The notes: a model not told the origin generated them from the letters alone. A stretch of 64,000 nucleotides of DNA from Microplitis mediator (GCF_029852145.1 NC_079971.1:10707697-10771696), one strand, 5' to 3'. Counted from the stretch's first letter, positions 50,422 through 63,701 are shown. Numbers and translations: made by a program.

Positions 50422-52783
50422 GCATTATGACAAGTCGCTCCAGAACCTCTCTATGCACGGACAACTCCTTAAAACTTCTCCACCTATAATATCTCTATCG
50501 TAAAATAAAACTATCCTTAAAATTATTTACTCCGGAACATCTCTACTCAGAACAAGTCTCCTCGAGTTAAACTCTACGCCGAAACTTTTCTATTCAATGA
50601 CATGACTATCCGAAATATCACTATCCATTATTGACTTAGACAAACTATAACCGGTACAAAAGAAAACACGATTGTTACCATGTGTCGACTCACAAAAAGA
50701 TAATGTGTTAAAGATAATAATGGATCTCACCGGAATTATCTTTTTAATTTATAACATGACGAACAATTCAAATTTTCATAGATTTATTATTATTTGTAGT
50801 GATAAAATTTAGTTAGTTAAATCAAGTTTAATTAGTTATGAATATAAAGTAATTTAAAACTAATTGTAAACTACAAATCGATTGTATACAAAATTATTCG
50901 ACTCCAAAATTTGAAAAAAAATGAAATAATTTTAGCCTTTAACATTTCGATATCAATAATCATACTTAACGAATCGGATATAAAGATTTATAATCATGAC
51001 TGCTACACGCATGACTTACAAAATATAAAAAAAAAAAAAATATTGTCAGTGAAGAGTAACTGCACATTAAACTTTATTAAAAATTAAAATTGTTACGATT
51101 CGATCGTATCATTCATCATCTGTATGTAAATTAAACTTAGAAACCACAAGAAACTTAATTGATCACATGATAACCAGTATCAATGTTGAATTACTTATTA
51201 TTATTAGTAATAATAAAAAATAAAAGTCACACGATGAAAAAAGATTTTGTACAATTTTATGAAATTATATATGCATTATATATGAATCATTTATAAATTG
51301 GATAGAAAAAATGGCCCGATCCAATTGTATACAATCTGTATAAAAATTGTATATAATTCTATACAATTCTATATAATTATATACAATTCTACATAATTAC
51401 GATTATATAGATTTGTATGTAATTATATACAATTGTATGTAATATAATGCATATATAATTTCATACAATTGTACAAAATCTTGTTTCATCGGGTGACTTT
51501 TATTTTTTATTATTACTAATAATAATAAGTAATTAAACATTGATACTGGTTATCATGTGATCAATTAAGTTTTTTGTGGTTTCTAAGTTTAATTTACAAA
51601 CAGATGATGAATGATACGATCGAATCGTAACAATTTTAATTTTTAATAAAGTTTAATGTGCAGTTACTCTTCACTGACAATATTTTTTTTTTTTTATATT
51701 TCGTAAGTCATGCGTGTAGCAGTCATGATTATAAATCTTCATATACGATTCGTTAAATATGATTATTGATATCGAAATGTTAAGGGCTAAAATTATTTCA
51801 TTTTTTTGTCAAATTTTGGAGTCGAATAATTTTGTATTCATTCGATTTGTAGTTTACAAGATAAATAAAATTCTTAACTAATTAAAAATTAAAATTGATT
51901 TACTTTTTATTTTTTATTATTATCAGTAATAATAAATCCTTTAAAATTTATACTAGTCGTCATATGTTATAAATTAAACTTATCGTGATCAATTTTAATT
52001 TTGAATGAAATTTAATTTGCAGTTACTCGTCACTGACGACTTTTTTTTTTTCTAACGTTGTATATGATGTATGTACCAGTTTGATTTGTAATTTATAAAT
52101 AAAAAAAAATGTTTACATAATTAAAAATTTCCGTTTAATTCGTAATTACTTGTCACTAACAATTTTTTTTTTTTTTTATACTTTTCTACACGATGTGAGT
52201 AACAATAATAATAAATTTATCAAGACAAAAACTTGATTATAATTATGAAAATCTGTTTTTAAAGTACTAACATTTTTATTTAATTATTTATTTGTTTTAA
52301 ATTAATTTTGAAATCATATTAAACTAAATACATCTGATTCGTAGTTTTAAATTACTTTATATTCATAACTAATTAAACTTAAATTTAACTAACTAAATTT
52401 TATCACTACAAATAATAATAAATCTTTGAAAATTTGAATTGTTCGTCATGTTATAAATTAAAAAGATAATTCCAGTGAGATCCATTATTATCTTTAACAC
52501 ATTATCTTTTTGTGAGTCGACACATGGTAACAATCGTATTTTCTTTTGTACCGGTTATAGTTTGTCTAAGTCGATAATGGATAGTGATATTTCGGATCGT
52601 CATGTCATTGAATAGAAAAGTTTCGGCGTAGAGTTTAACTCGAGGAGACTTGTTCTGAATAGAGATGTTCCGGAGTAAATAATTTTAAGGATAGTTTTAT
52701 TTTACGATAGAGATATTTTAGGTGGAGAAGTTTTAAGGAGTTGTCCGTGCATAGAGAGGTTCTGGAGCGACTTGTCATAATGC
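50422..52783. mobile_element. Foldback element with long inverted arms and 10-bp duplication
   Basis: It begins GCATTATGACAAGTCGC and ends with the exact complement. CTCAGCACCG flanks it at 50412-50421 and 52784-52793, within the R1 LTR whose empty form is seen at 21910 and 23920. The arms pair for about 850 bp or more on the left. The right arm has about 500 bp extra, partly an internal duplication of a unit with CAGTTACTCxTCACTGAC. The centre (51300-51420) is a TATACAAT/ATTGTATA palindromic repeat. No ORF. The 9-10 bp duplication suggests Mutator-like mobilisation. Confidence 0.85.
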
Positions 52784-52898
52784 CTCAGCACCGGCGTGGC
52801 AACGAAATGCTCGCGTAACCATTCAAATTCGAATTGAAATACTATTTTTAATTCTTAATATTAATTACTTATTAATTAATTTGAATGTTTACGTGACA

Positions 52899-53130
52899 AA
52901 ACCTAAAAATAATTTTTTTTAAGGGGAGTTTGCGAGCAGAAGTATCGTTTGATATAAGGGTTAATGCGAGGGCGGCTTCCGGTTCTCGAGACATGACCAA
53001 GAATTCTTGAAACATTTTTGAAAAGACATTAAAACCTAAAAGTAATTTTTTTTATGGGGAGTTTGCGAGCAGAAGTATCGTTTGATATAAGGGTTCATGC
53101 GGGGCAACTTCCGGTTCCCGAGACATGAGT
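52899..53130. repeat. 133-bp satellite array, block 4 (right end)
   Basis: The last two units of the array, ending near GAGACATGAG at about 53128. Confidence 0.9.
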
Positions 53131-54330
53131 AGATAGGCAGGGGGAGTCAGTTGGGGCAAGATAAGCATGATCTGTTGTACCGGCGGATGGTAAGTTATCG
53201 ATGTTGTACTGACGGATGGTAAGTTATCGATTTATGATAATGTATCGGTTGTTGGTGTGCTTTTTTGACATCATTTTGACGCTATTTAATATCCATTTTA
53301 CCGATCGAGCTTATCTAGGGCCGTTTGATGCTATATGTCCGCCATTTTAAGGACCCTTTTGACGTTATTGTGGATTAATTGACGCAAATTAACAGCTAAT
53401 TGACATCATTTTGACGCTCATTGACATCATTTTGGGCTTATTTAGGACAGCTTTGACATCATTTGGATGCTAATTGATATCATTTGGATGCCAATTGGCA
53501 TCTGCTTCGTGTTGTATGCAGTCTTTTTTACCGACCGAGCTTATCTAGGACCCGTTTGATGCTAAATGTCATTTTGAGCTCTTACCCACCCTTTTGAGCA
53601 CCTGATAGATGTCACTTTGTATATGTTTTGAGTGGGAATTTTTGAAAAGATTAGAACACGTGTTTGACCTCATGTCCGCCATTTTGAATTGAATATTGTG
53701 TTCATGTCCGCCATTTTGAACTCTTATCAACCATTTTGAGCTCTTAGCTGCCATTTTGAGCTTATCTACGACTCTCTTGACATCATTTTGACGTCGTTTG
53801 GATGCTAATCATTATCTGCTTTGTGTTATTAGCAGCCTTTTTTACCGACCGAGCTCGGATTATCTAGGACAATTTTTGATCATTTCGCAGCTAATTGACA
53901 ACATTTTGTGTCAATCAACATCTCTTTTGAGCTCTTGTTCTACCATTTTGAGATCGTGTTATGACAGATGGCGCTTCATGCATATTTTGCGCGAGAATTT
54001 TTGAAAAAAATCAATACTCGCGGTGGCCTTACGGTTGGTACTTCATGTATACTTTTAGTGGGAATATTTGACAAGATTAAAACTCATGTTGACCTCATAG
54101 TTAGTAGTTTTGAGGCCATTCCCACCATTTTGAATTGAACATTTTGCCCATTTCCACCATTTTGAATTGAACATTATGCCCATCTCCGCCATTTTGAATT
54201 AACTATTGTGCCCATTTTCGCTATTTCGAATTAAATATTATTCCCATTTCCGCCATTGTGAATGACATATTATTCCCTTGTCCGCCATTTTGAATTAATT
54301 TTGAAACTTTCAAGCTTGCGTTTATCTGGA
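53131..54330. repeat. Motif-dense region: CCGCCATTTTG and GACATCATTTTGA
   Basis: At least ten CCGCCATTTTGA-like motifs and variants (for example 53338, 53689, 53710, 54146, 54186, 54290) alternate with GACATCATTTTGACG motifs and the phrase ACCGAGCTTATCTAGGAC (three times). No ORF. CCGCCAT matches the core recognised by YY1/Pho proteins. Confidence 0.6.
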
Positions 54331-54424
54331 GATTACTATATGATTAAGTAGTGCATTTTAAAAAAAGTTATCATGCACTAATAAGAAATTGCAAGATTTT
54401 TCAACATCATTTTTTTATTAAGAG

Positions 54425-54745
54425 CGAATGATTATTTTTAGATGATGACTTATCGAATTCCAAGAAAAAAAATTTCCATTATCCTATTTTTTAACTGCGT
54501 AGTAGAATGTTTATTTTTAGATGATGACTCATCCAGTTCCGAAAAAAAAACTTTCTATTGTTATTTTAACTGCGTAGTAGAATGATTATTTTTAGATGAT
54601 GACTCATCCAGTTCCAAGAAAAAAACTTTCTATTGTCCTATTTTAACTGCATAGTAGAATATTTATTTTTAGATGGTGACTCACTCGATTCTATTTTTAG
54701 TTCATGACTCATCAGTTAAATTTTTAACTGCGTAGTAGATGATGT
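54425..54745. repeat. Tandem repeat of about 78 bp, four copies
   Basis: TTATTTTTAGATGATGACTC starts near 54433, 54510, 54588 and 54662; each unit ends AACTGCGTAGTAGAATG. Copies 2-4 contain TGACTCA. The array lies about 220 bp upstream of a TATA box. Confidence 0.8.
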
Positions 54746-54958
54746 CAAACTTTCCGTCGCGCCATCTAGATCTTAGGTTATGTTAATACAATCTAGGAAT
54801 TTTTTTGCCAAGTTTCTATGAAATTTTGTTTTATAAGGTTAGTACTTTGTTATTTTCTAGGGAATTTTTTGCCAGTTTCTATGAAATTTTATTTCTTCAG
54901 GTTCGTACTCATGAGTGCCAGAACTTTCTACTGCGCAGTTGATGAGTCGCGCCCTACC

Positions 54959-54990
54959 TATAAAAGCACCGCTCGAGAGCATACTTCACA
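54959..54990 (+). promoter_or_regulatory. TATA box
   Basis: CTATAAAAGC at 54958, with a transcript start expected near 54985-54990, upstream of the ATG at 55351. The 5' leader contains pairs of GAAGTACGA and TCTCTCA motifs. Confidence 0.55.
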
Positions 54991-55350
54991 AAAAGAAGTA
55001 CGAGTTCTCTCAATGAAGTACGAATCTCTCACGATTGAAAGTTCTTTGTGTGTGCGTTTAAAAAATTTTTTTCTGAAAATTTTTATAAACAATTTTTAAG
55101 TGATTATTTAAACAATATTAAAATAATTTAAGTGGTTATTTGAACAATATATAAATAATCTACGTGTTTTAATGATAAATTTTTAAATGAACAATCTTAG
55201 GGATTTTTTTTTAATTTATTTTTTAATAAACTTTATAAACTAATTTATTTATATAAAAACTACTTAATAAACAATACTAGTGATAAACTTTTAAAAGACA
55301 ATTTCAAGTGTAATTATAAACAGTAACTTTAGTGATGAACTTTTGAAAAC

Positions 55351-55500
55351 ATGGCACAAAATGATTTTATTGTGGCGCTTCAGCGTCCAGTAGATTCAAT
55401 AATTAAATCATTCAATGATTTACGTGATAAGCCATTATCTAAAGAACATTGTCAGAAGTGTTATCAAGTGTGTGCTGATACAATTGATTACTTCGACTGA
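55351..55500 (+). CDS. Short ORF upstream of PolB, unknown
   Basis: 49 codons from ATG to TGA: MAQNDFIVALQRPVDSIIKS, then a CQKCYQVC pair of cysteines. It runs into the polymerase pseudogene in a different frame, so it may be the start of another gene joined by deletion, or a remnant exon. It lies under a TATA promoter. Confidence 0.35.
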   Translation: MAQNDFIVALQRPVDSIIKSFNDLRDKPLSKEHCQKCYQVCADTIDYFD

Positions 55501-58500
55501 TGTCAATTATCCAAAGTCTCATGTTATTCCCATGGTCTTTCACAATTTATCCGGTTATGATTCACATTTTTTAATTAAAAGTTTGGCTACATTAATTAAA
55601 GGTGATGTAACTCTGCTACCAATTAATAAAGAAAAATATATATCTTTCACAAAATCAATTGAAAATACTTCAGTGAAATTACGTTTCATAGACTCATTCA
55701 GATTTATGGCATCAAGCCTTGAAAAATTAGCTTCAAATATTGGTGATGATGAAAAGCTTATAACGAAACATCACTATCCCGACCCAGATGAATTTAAATT
55801 AGTTACGCGCAAAGATATATTTCCATATGAATATATATCCAGTATTGATAAACTTAATGATAAACAATTGCCTGATCAAGTATCATTTTTCTCAAAATTA
55901 ACAAATGAAAGTGTCTCTGATGAAGATTATTTTTTTGCTCAGCTAGTGTTTGTGGGAAAATGTTCCCCTTTTCATTGAATGTAATTTTCTATTTTATTTT
56001 TTATATTCTAAATTTACCTGTAAACTAATTTAAATTAGTAATTGGAATTTGATTAATTTATTATAATGATAGGTAGGATGTGGCAGGTATTGTTTAATAA
56101 AACTCGTGGTTTGGATATATCAAAATCGGAGAATATATTTTGACCCAAAAAATAGGGAAAGCGCTACGGCATAAAACGCTTTGAAGAAGTACAATGAAAA
56201 AGATTGAGAATGTTAAGATAATGAGAATGAGGGTAACTCGTTTAACAATTAATACAAGAATGAATGTGTATGTACGTGGATTTGTATGTGTGTACTTGAA
56301 TAAAGATATAGTGAAGATTACGCGATCACGGATCGTCGTAAATAGTGTGATCTTGGATCGCACTGAGTGCCAGAGAATATACACGTCTGTATATCGTCAG
56401 CGAAAGATTAATTGTCCACTGTGGGACAATTATACAGTACGTGGTACTGGAGAGAGAATGATGGTAGAAAGCTTTCAATTGAGAACGATTGCGTCGTTAA
56501 ATGTTTATGTTATGATATGCGTCGCGACGATGTTACCGATCGATCAGATCGGCGATATGAATTGAAATGTCAAAATTGAAATGGGATATTCCAATGACAA
56601 TATGATGACGCTAAATTATTATTATGATTATTATTATTTGCAACAGAGGTTATTATTTAACTGCAGTTAATTGAATTTTAATCAATTGGATTGATAGATG
56701 CTGTTAGCGCGTGGCTATTGCACGAATGAGGTCAGATGTGATATCTATATGACAACGGCAAGGTGCGTTGCGAATATTTAAGACGCGGACAACTGTCGAA
56801 TTTTATTTTTATCTGAATTATGATTGTCACGTATGTATGATAATTATTGGTGTTTAATCACTGCAAGGTAACTAGTATTTAAGATGTAAACGAATAGATC
56901 GGTGAATTGACTGAATTTAATGTAAGTTAATAATCATTAAATATTCAATATTATCTGAAGCGATTATTATTTAATATTAATACGAATGTTAATATTAAAT
57001 ATCAATTTCAATCCTATTGAATAATTAATAGAAACACGGCTAAGTATTCGAGATTGAATGGGTGAGACCCACGCGTAACAAGTCCCGGCTTGTTTATATT
57101 ACGACGTAATAAAACACCCGGTCTATATTCAATTCCCAAAATATTATTAAAACTCAACGAAATAATCAACAAAAATTATGAAACCGTATTAATTAATACT
57201 TATCTTGGCACGATGGCTCGAAATCGTAATCGATAATCAGTTAATTAACAATTATTGTTAATTTTAATATTGGCTTGGAAATTTATTGGATAGAATGTTC
57301 ACAGCAAGTGCGTACAGTATGAAGACTTGTGGTCAACTGACGAAAAAACGCGGTGACGCCGGGTCGTCGTTTCGACGGAACGGAAAAAATCAGACACCCA
57401 AACGACAGAGATAATACTGAAGGCGTGAGTGCAACGAAGATGCACTGAGAAACCGACGCTATGTTTAGCGCGCGCATTCGCGGTGCGACCCGAGTTGACG
57501 ACGAGATGAATTTTAGCACCGCTAGATGGAGACCAGTTTAAATATTTAATTTTTAAATATTATTATGATGACAATTCATTTTAGGACTTCCGTTCTCGGC
57601 GGAACAGCTAGTCTGGAACAAATTTAACATCAACACACTAGGAGAGTACTCGGATTTACATCTTAAAACTGATGTACTTCTTCTAGCAGATGTGTTTGAA
57701 AATTTTAGACGTAGCTGCTTTGAAACTTACAGTTTAGATCCGCTACATTACTATACTGCTCCCGGTCTGTCTAATGATGCTATGTTGAAATATACTGGTG
57801 TGGAACTTCAGCTTCTTACTGATCCTGAAATGGTACTTTTCATCGAGAAAGGTATCAGAGGTGGAGTATCTCAGTGTACAAACCGATATGCTGCTGCTAA
57901 TAATCGGTACATGGGTGAAGACTTTGATCCAAGCAAAGCTGAATCATACTTGATGTACTATGATGTAAATAATTTGTATGGTGCAGCTATGAGTATGTCT
58001 CTGCCGACAGGTTCATTTGAGTGGGTGGAAAATGTAGATGATGATGTAAATAAATTTTTAAATGATAATGATAGTGTAGGATATATATTAGAAGTAGATT
58101 TAGAGTATCCTGAAGAGTTACACGAGCTTCACAAGGACTTGCCCTTGTGACCTGAGCACTTTATTCCGCCAGGATCCAAACACTCAAAATTATCAACAAC
58201 TTTGCATGATAAAAAAAATTATATAATACATTACAAAAATTTAAAACAATGTCTAGAATTAGGATGAAAATTAACAAAAGTCCACAGAGTACTGCAGTTC
58301 AGACAATCGCCATGGCTCGAATCATATATTGATAAAAACACTGACTGTAGAAAATTAGCAAAAAACGAATTTGAAAAAAATTTTTATAAACTAATGAACA
58401 ACGCTGTATTTGGTAAGACTATGGAAAATGTAAGAAAGCATAAAGATGTACAATTAAAAACCGAATGGGAGGGTAGATATGGATTCAAAGAATTGATATG

Positions 58501-59278
58501 TAAACCAAATTTCCATAGTCTTACCATGTTTGATAAAGATATGGTAATTATTGAGATGAAGAAAGTAAAAGTCTGTTTCAATAAGCCTATCTATGTGGGC
58601 TTTTGTATTTTAGATTTGTCTAAAACATTTATTTATGACTTTCATTATAATTGTGTAAAAAAGAACTTTAAAAATGATGAGTCAAAATTAATGTATACTG
58701 ACACAGACAGTCTCATCTATCATTTTACTGTGCCAGATGTCTATGAGATCATCAAACGTGATATCTCAGAGTTCGACACCTCTGACTACTCCGCTGATAA
58801 TGTTTACAATATGCCACAAGTCAATAAGAAAGTCCTGGGTCTGATAAAGGATGAGAATAATGGTGAAATCATGACTGAATTCACTGGACTCAGGGCTAAA
58901 TTATATGCATTTAAAACATTTAAGAACAAAAAGGCCAAAAAGCGAGCAAAGGAAGTCAAGGGTCCTACTTTGAAAACAATCACGTTTGATGATTTCATGC
59001 AATGTTGAAATAATCATGTGACTTTAACTAAAAAACAATATTTAATGAAATCAACCAGACATGCTGTAAAAACAATCACACAAAATAAAATTGCATTGAG
59101 CTGGGCTGATGATAAGCGCCAGCTCATTGACAGCAGCCATGACACCCTACCATGGGGCTATAAAAAAAATGTAGATCATGATGATGATAATGTAGATGAT
59201 GATGATGATGACGATGATGATGATGATGATAAAATAATAATTAAAAAAAGAAAATTAATATTAATTGTTGTAAATTAA
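55480..59278 (+). pseudogene. Protein-primed type B DNA polymerase (Polinton/adintovirus-like)
   Basis: The exonuclease part carries VFHNLSGYDSHFLIKSLA (Exo II), LRFIDSFRFM and KDIFPYEYI. After the solo LTR (55947-57606), which interrupts in frame, come YSDLHLKTDVLLLADVFENF, HYYTAPGLSNDAMLKYT, GGVSQCTNRY, YDVNNLYGAAM (motif A), FYKLMNNAVFGKTMEN (motif B) and YTDTDSLIY (catalytic motif C). The C-terminus ends in a GAT-run Asp stretch. In-frame TGA codons lie at 58148, 58265 and 59006. The N-terminus, including Exo I, is missing. The family is DNA_pol_B_2, used by Polintons, adintoviruses and linear plasmids. No capsid, ATPase or integrase of such an element is seen nearby. Confidence 0.85.
55947..57606. 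mobile_element. Solo LTR, 1.66 kb, in PolB
   Basis: TGTTTGTGGG...GGCGGAACA with GCTAG at 55942-55946 and 57607-57611. The PolB frame resumes without shift if one GCTAG and the LTR are set aside. The TGTT/AACA ends and the 5-bp duplication fit a BEL/Pao-like LTR. The frames at 56094-56565 and 57283-57519 are incidental. Confidence 0.8.
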
Positions 59279-60244
59279 AAAAAAATTCATGTGAATGGTT
59301 GTAATTAAGAAAAACTCATGTAAATAGTTGTAAATAAAAAAAGAAAACTTATGTAAATATCATTAACAACAATTAAATAATAATAATTATTATTCATGTA
59401 CACATAATAATGTAAAAATTTCAAAAGATTGGTTTATAAACATTCAATAAAAACTTTAATTTAAAATATTAATTTTTGAATTTTTTATTTTCAACCTATA
59501 ATAGATTAAGTTAATTATAATTCATAAAATTAAGCTATCCATTAAAAATAATCAATATATTATTAAGTTTGAAAGAAAATTGCTTGATTTAAAGTAAAAA
59601 ATATTTGTCAGGTATGTATGATTTTGAAATTTTAATCCCAATAAGTATAATTATTTATTTATTTTTTAACCTTTAATAAAATTAATCGATTAAGTTAATC
59701 ATAATTTATAAAAATAATTTATTATTATTATAAATATATATTTTAAGTTTAAAGAAAAAAATATTTGTCAGGTATGTATAATATTTGAATTTAGAATTTT
59801 TACCGCCAAGTGTATAATTCTTTATAAATATTTTTTTAAATATGTTGGTTAACCCTTAACGGCCACACCTCCCTCAGGCCTCATTACCCCACGCTGAAAA
59901 ACCCGGCCAGACAAGATGTGTAAATGTTTTTGAGACTTTTAACTAATTGGGTCATGTTCGTTGACGAGTTCTTCAATATTTCTAATGGTTTAACTTGGTT
60001 AATTTATAGATGGCGTTCTAAAAACTGGTCATATAGGTCAAACTTCTGAAAAAATGGCTTTTTTTGCAAAAAAATTCACTACTCCGCCATTTTGCAATAT
60101 TAACGACTAATTCTTTAAAAAGTATAGTTATTTTGCAAAATTACTGGAAGGAAAAATGAAAAAAATTACAAATCATGAAATTGACTTCTTTTGCGTTTTA
60201 TCGTCTTAAAAATACATATTTATGAATAATTTTTTCTCTTGAGA
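59279..60244. other. AT-rich DNA with a repeated ATATTTGTCAGGTATGTAT motif
   Basis: No gene. The 19-mer-like motif occurs at 59601 and 59761 and again at 61023, each time followed within 50 bp by TTTTTACC or TTTTAATCCC. A G+C richer strip lies at 59855-59915. Confidence 0.55.
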
Positions 60245-60645
60245 AGGTTATTTGCATGTTTGCGTGTTTAGGTTTCCACTATATTTAAATGGTGTATTAC
60301 CGTATGAAGGACAGTGTGGCTCAATAAGTTATAGATCAAATTGAACGGAATATAGTATAGGGCCGGATAGCTCAACTGGTAGAGCACTCGGCGCGATACC
60401 GAATTGGTCTGGGTTCGATTCCCAGTTCGGGCTATCTATATTTTTCTCAATTTATCTATAAATTGTCTTATTGAGAAGGTTATTTGCATGTTTGCATGTT
60501 TTAGGTTTCCACTATATTTAAATAGTGCATTACCGTACGATGGACGGGGTGGCTCAATAAGTTATAGCCCATTTAAATATAGTGGAAACCTAAAACATGT
60601 AAACCTTCTCAATAAGACAATTTATAGATAAATTGAGAAAAATAC
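60245..60645 (+). repeat. tRNA-like repeat unit, copy 3
   Basis: Leader, tRNA-like core, leader, then part of the unit again in inverted orientation (60570-60645), giving a palindromic end. Sequence matches copies at 4805 and 25156. Confidence 0.8.
60362..60433 (+). pseudogene. tRNA-like pseudogene
   Basis: Same cloverleaf. The T stem is perfect (CTGGG TTCGATT CCCAG) and the anticodon loop again lacks T33. Confidence 0.6.
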
Positions 60646-61429
60646 ATTTTTTGTTACTAAAAAATGAACAACTTGCCTTTATTTTATCGATTGACACGGA
60701 AATAAGTTGACAAAAATAAAATAAATATTGTGACTGAACTGCGGTTACGGCCACACTGGAGTAACTAGTTACCCCAGGCCGATAAAACGAACGCTCACAG
60801 CGCCACTGTGCATTTCTTTGGCTTTCTATGTAGTGAAGTCACATCTCACACATGTCTGTCACCGGCAGATGGCGTTTATTGTATTTATTTGAAAGGTTTA
60901 AGACCTCTAATCCCATTTTTTTTTAAGCCTGGGGTTACTAATCACTCCGTGTGGCCGTTATGGGTTGATTTTATATGTATTCCAAGTTTAAAACGAATTG
61001 CTTAATTGATTTGATGAAACAAATATTTGTCAGGTATGTATAATTATTAAATTTTTACTTTCATAAGTTTGATTTATTCAAATTTGAAATTTTTACCACC
61101 ACTATCGATCACAAGTATCGATGTGTGGTATTAGTCTATCTCAGTAGAGGTCGCCTCGGTAGATATAACCTTTCCCGCGCGTAAATAACAATCAATTTTT
61201 ATTCTATGTATGATTAATTGATTCTGTAAAATAATGCTCAATATCACATCAAGACATGTATTTAATTGCATTTTTGGTATAAAGTGCATCAAAAAATATT
61301 TACTATCATTTTTGACGTCATAACTTGTCGGTGACAGCACAACTGCGTCATAGTGTAATGGACCAATCAGGTCTCGAGTTTTTAGGCGTCATGCATTATC
61401 ATTGGTTGTTCAAACTAGACAAAAAAAAA
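60646..61429. other. Intergenic, upstream of the MGNC gene
   Basis: One copy of the ATATTTGTCAGG motif (61023) and CCAAT-type boxes (GGACCAATCAGG at about 61360 and CATTGGTTG at about 61401). No ORF is supported. Confidence 0.45.
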
Positions 61430-62600
<1,171 letters not shown>

Positions 62601-63701
62601 TTAGATGTATTATCGATCAATGAAATTGTTGATCAAGTGGCTGTAAAAGTAGCTAAGTACAATGAAAGGAATAGTGACATTTATCAGGCAATAATAACAA
62701 TTGCGGGAACTACCACATCATTAAATATAATAAACGAAAAGTTCTGTTGGTAGTTCAAGCTTGTAATGTCGGGTTTACGTACAAACTATATTTAAGATGT
62801 TGGATATAGCTTTCGCGAGTTCACCCAGCTAAACTCAAAATTGAGACTCGTCTTTCTTAAAATATTTACCCGAACTGGCCTTACAAGATTAAACTAAACC
62901 TAGGTACTTAGCCTAATCTCAATGTTCGGTGTAGAGGTTCTTGATGGTCGTGAACTGGCGTGGTTGATCCTCAGAAATCTCCTCCTTGGATCCGTGGTTG
63001 ACCTGGTGCTGCTACTCTTATATTTACTTATAGGAGCGTGGACTGGGTTAGGCGAATTCACTCAACACTGGTTCAGTTTATTAGTTTGGATAAGTATTTA
63101 TTTATCTAATAATTATCAAACTAGGCACACACAAGCACACTGGTCAATTCTGATAATCTCACAACTAACTGCGTGCAATATCAATGTTACTGTGACTAAT
63201 TGCACAGGGCTTACTACTCAAATTTCTCCAAATGATCGAATAATTTCACCGTATGAGTATAACACTAACTGGTTATTGTAATTATTAACTAAATGTAATA
63301 ATTACACTGGTTAATTGGCCTGGTTAACTAATTGTAACCAACTATAACGTCAATTAACTCTGACTATTACGCAGTGGCAGCAAAGCAAGTAAGACAAATA
63401 GCTACTGTGATTTATACTGCGAGTATTACTTGAAGCAAAGGCCGGAAATACAAAAAGCATCGGGTATTGGTTGCACGTGCTTATATAGGCGGAAACGCCA
63501 TATTGAGGCACGTGACAATCACTACTCGAGTTCAAACGGCGGCGTACGATCCCACATCGTAACAAGCTTATTGATGATGATGAACCAAATGTTAAAAATT
63601 ATTTTTTTACGGGGACATTATTGGAACATATGTTTCCAGAATTATTAGACGAAATTGATTTCGATACCAATGATGAAAATAACAATATGATTATAGACTA
63701 G
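62601..63701 (+). pseudogene. Second MGNC-type domain, split by a solo LTR
   Basis: The frame continues directly after the TGA of the MGNC ORF and reads a diverged copy: IYQAIITIAGTTTSLNII, then NEKFCW and a TAG where the first copy has Trp. After the solo LTR 62762-63564 the same frame gives VKNYFFTGTLLEHMFPELL and an acidic end with TAG at 63699-63701. Matching blocks in the first copy are TIGGTSTVLKICNESLCW and KNYFLSGNLLIEMFPEF. Confidence 0.65.
62762..63564. mobile_element. Solo LTR with 4-bp duplication AGCT
   Basis: TGTAATGTCGGG...ATCGTAACA, 803 bp, flanked by AGCT at 62758-62761 and 63565-63568. A CTTATATAGGC TATA-like box lies at about 63480. The 119-residue frame at 62922-63281 is inside the LTR and has no recognisable domain. 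Confidence 0.8.

Larger units (their letters stand above)
47563..52898 (-). mobile_element. LTR element R1, minus-strand copy
   Basis: Read on the minus strand it starts TGTCACG at 52898 and ends ATTCGTTATAGA at 47563, both edges lying inside one satellite unit. It repeats the R1 first LTR segment, the leader to about 49600, and the final segment of the plus copy. It may be a very long solo LTR or an internally deleted element. It is interrupted by a solo LTR (48146-48903) and a foldback element (50422-52783). No ORF like 22892-23467 is left. Confidence 0.65.

Noticed and set aside
56094..57519. ORFs within the solo LTR in PolB
   Set aside because: They are short, overlap on both strands and have no recognisable motif; the LTR boundaries explain the region.
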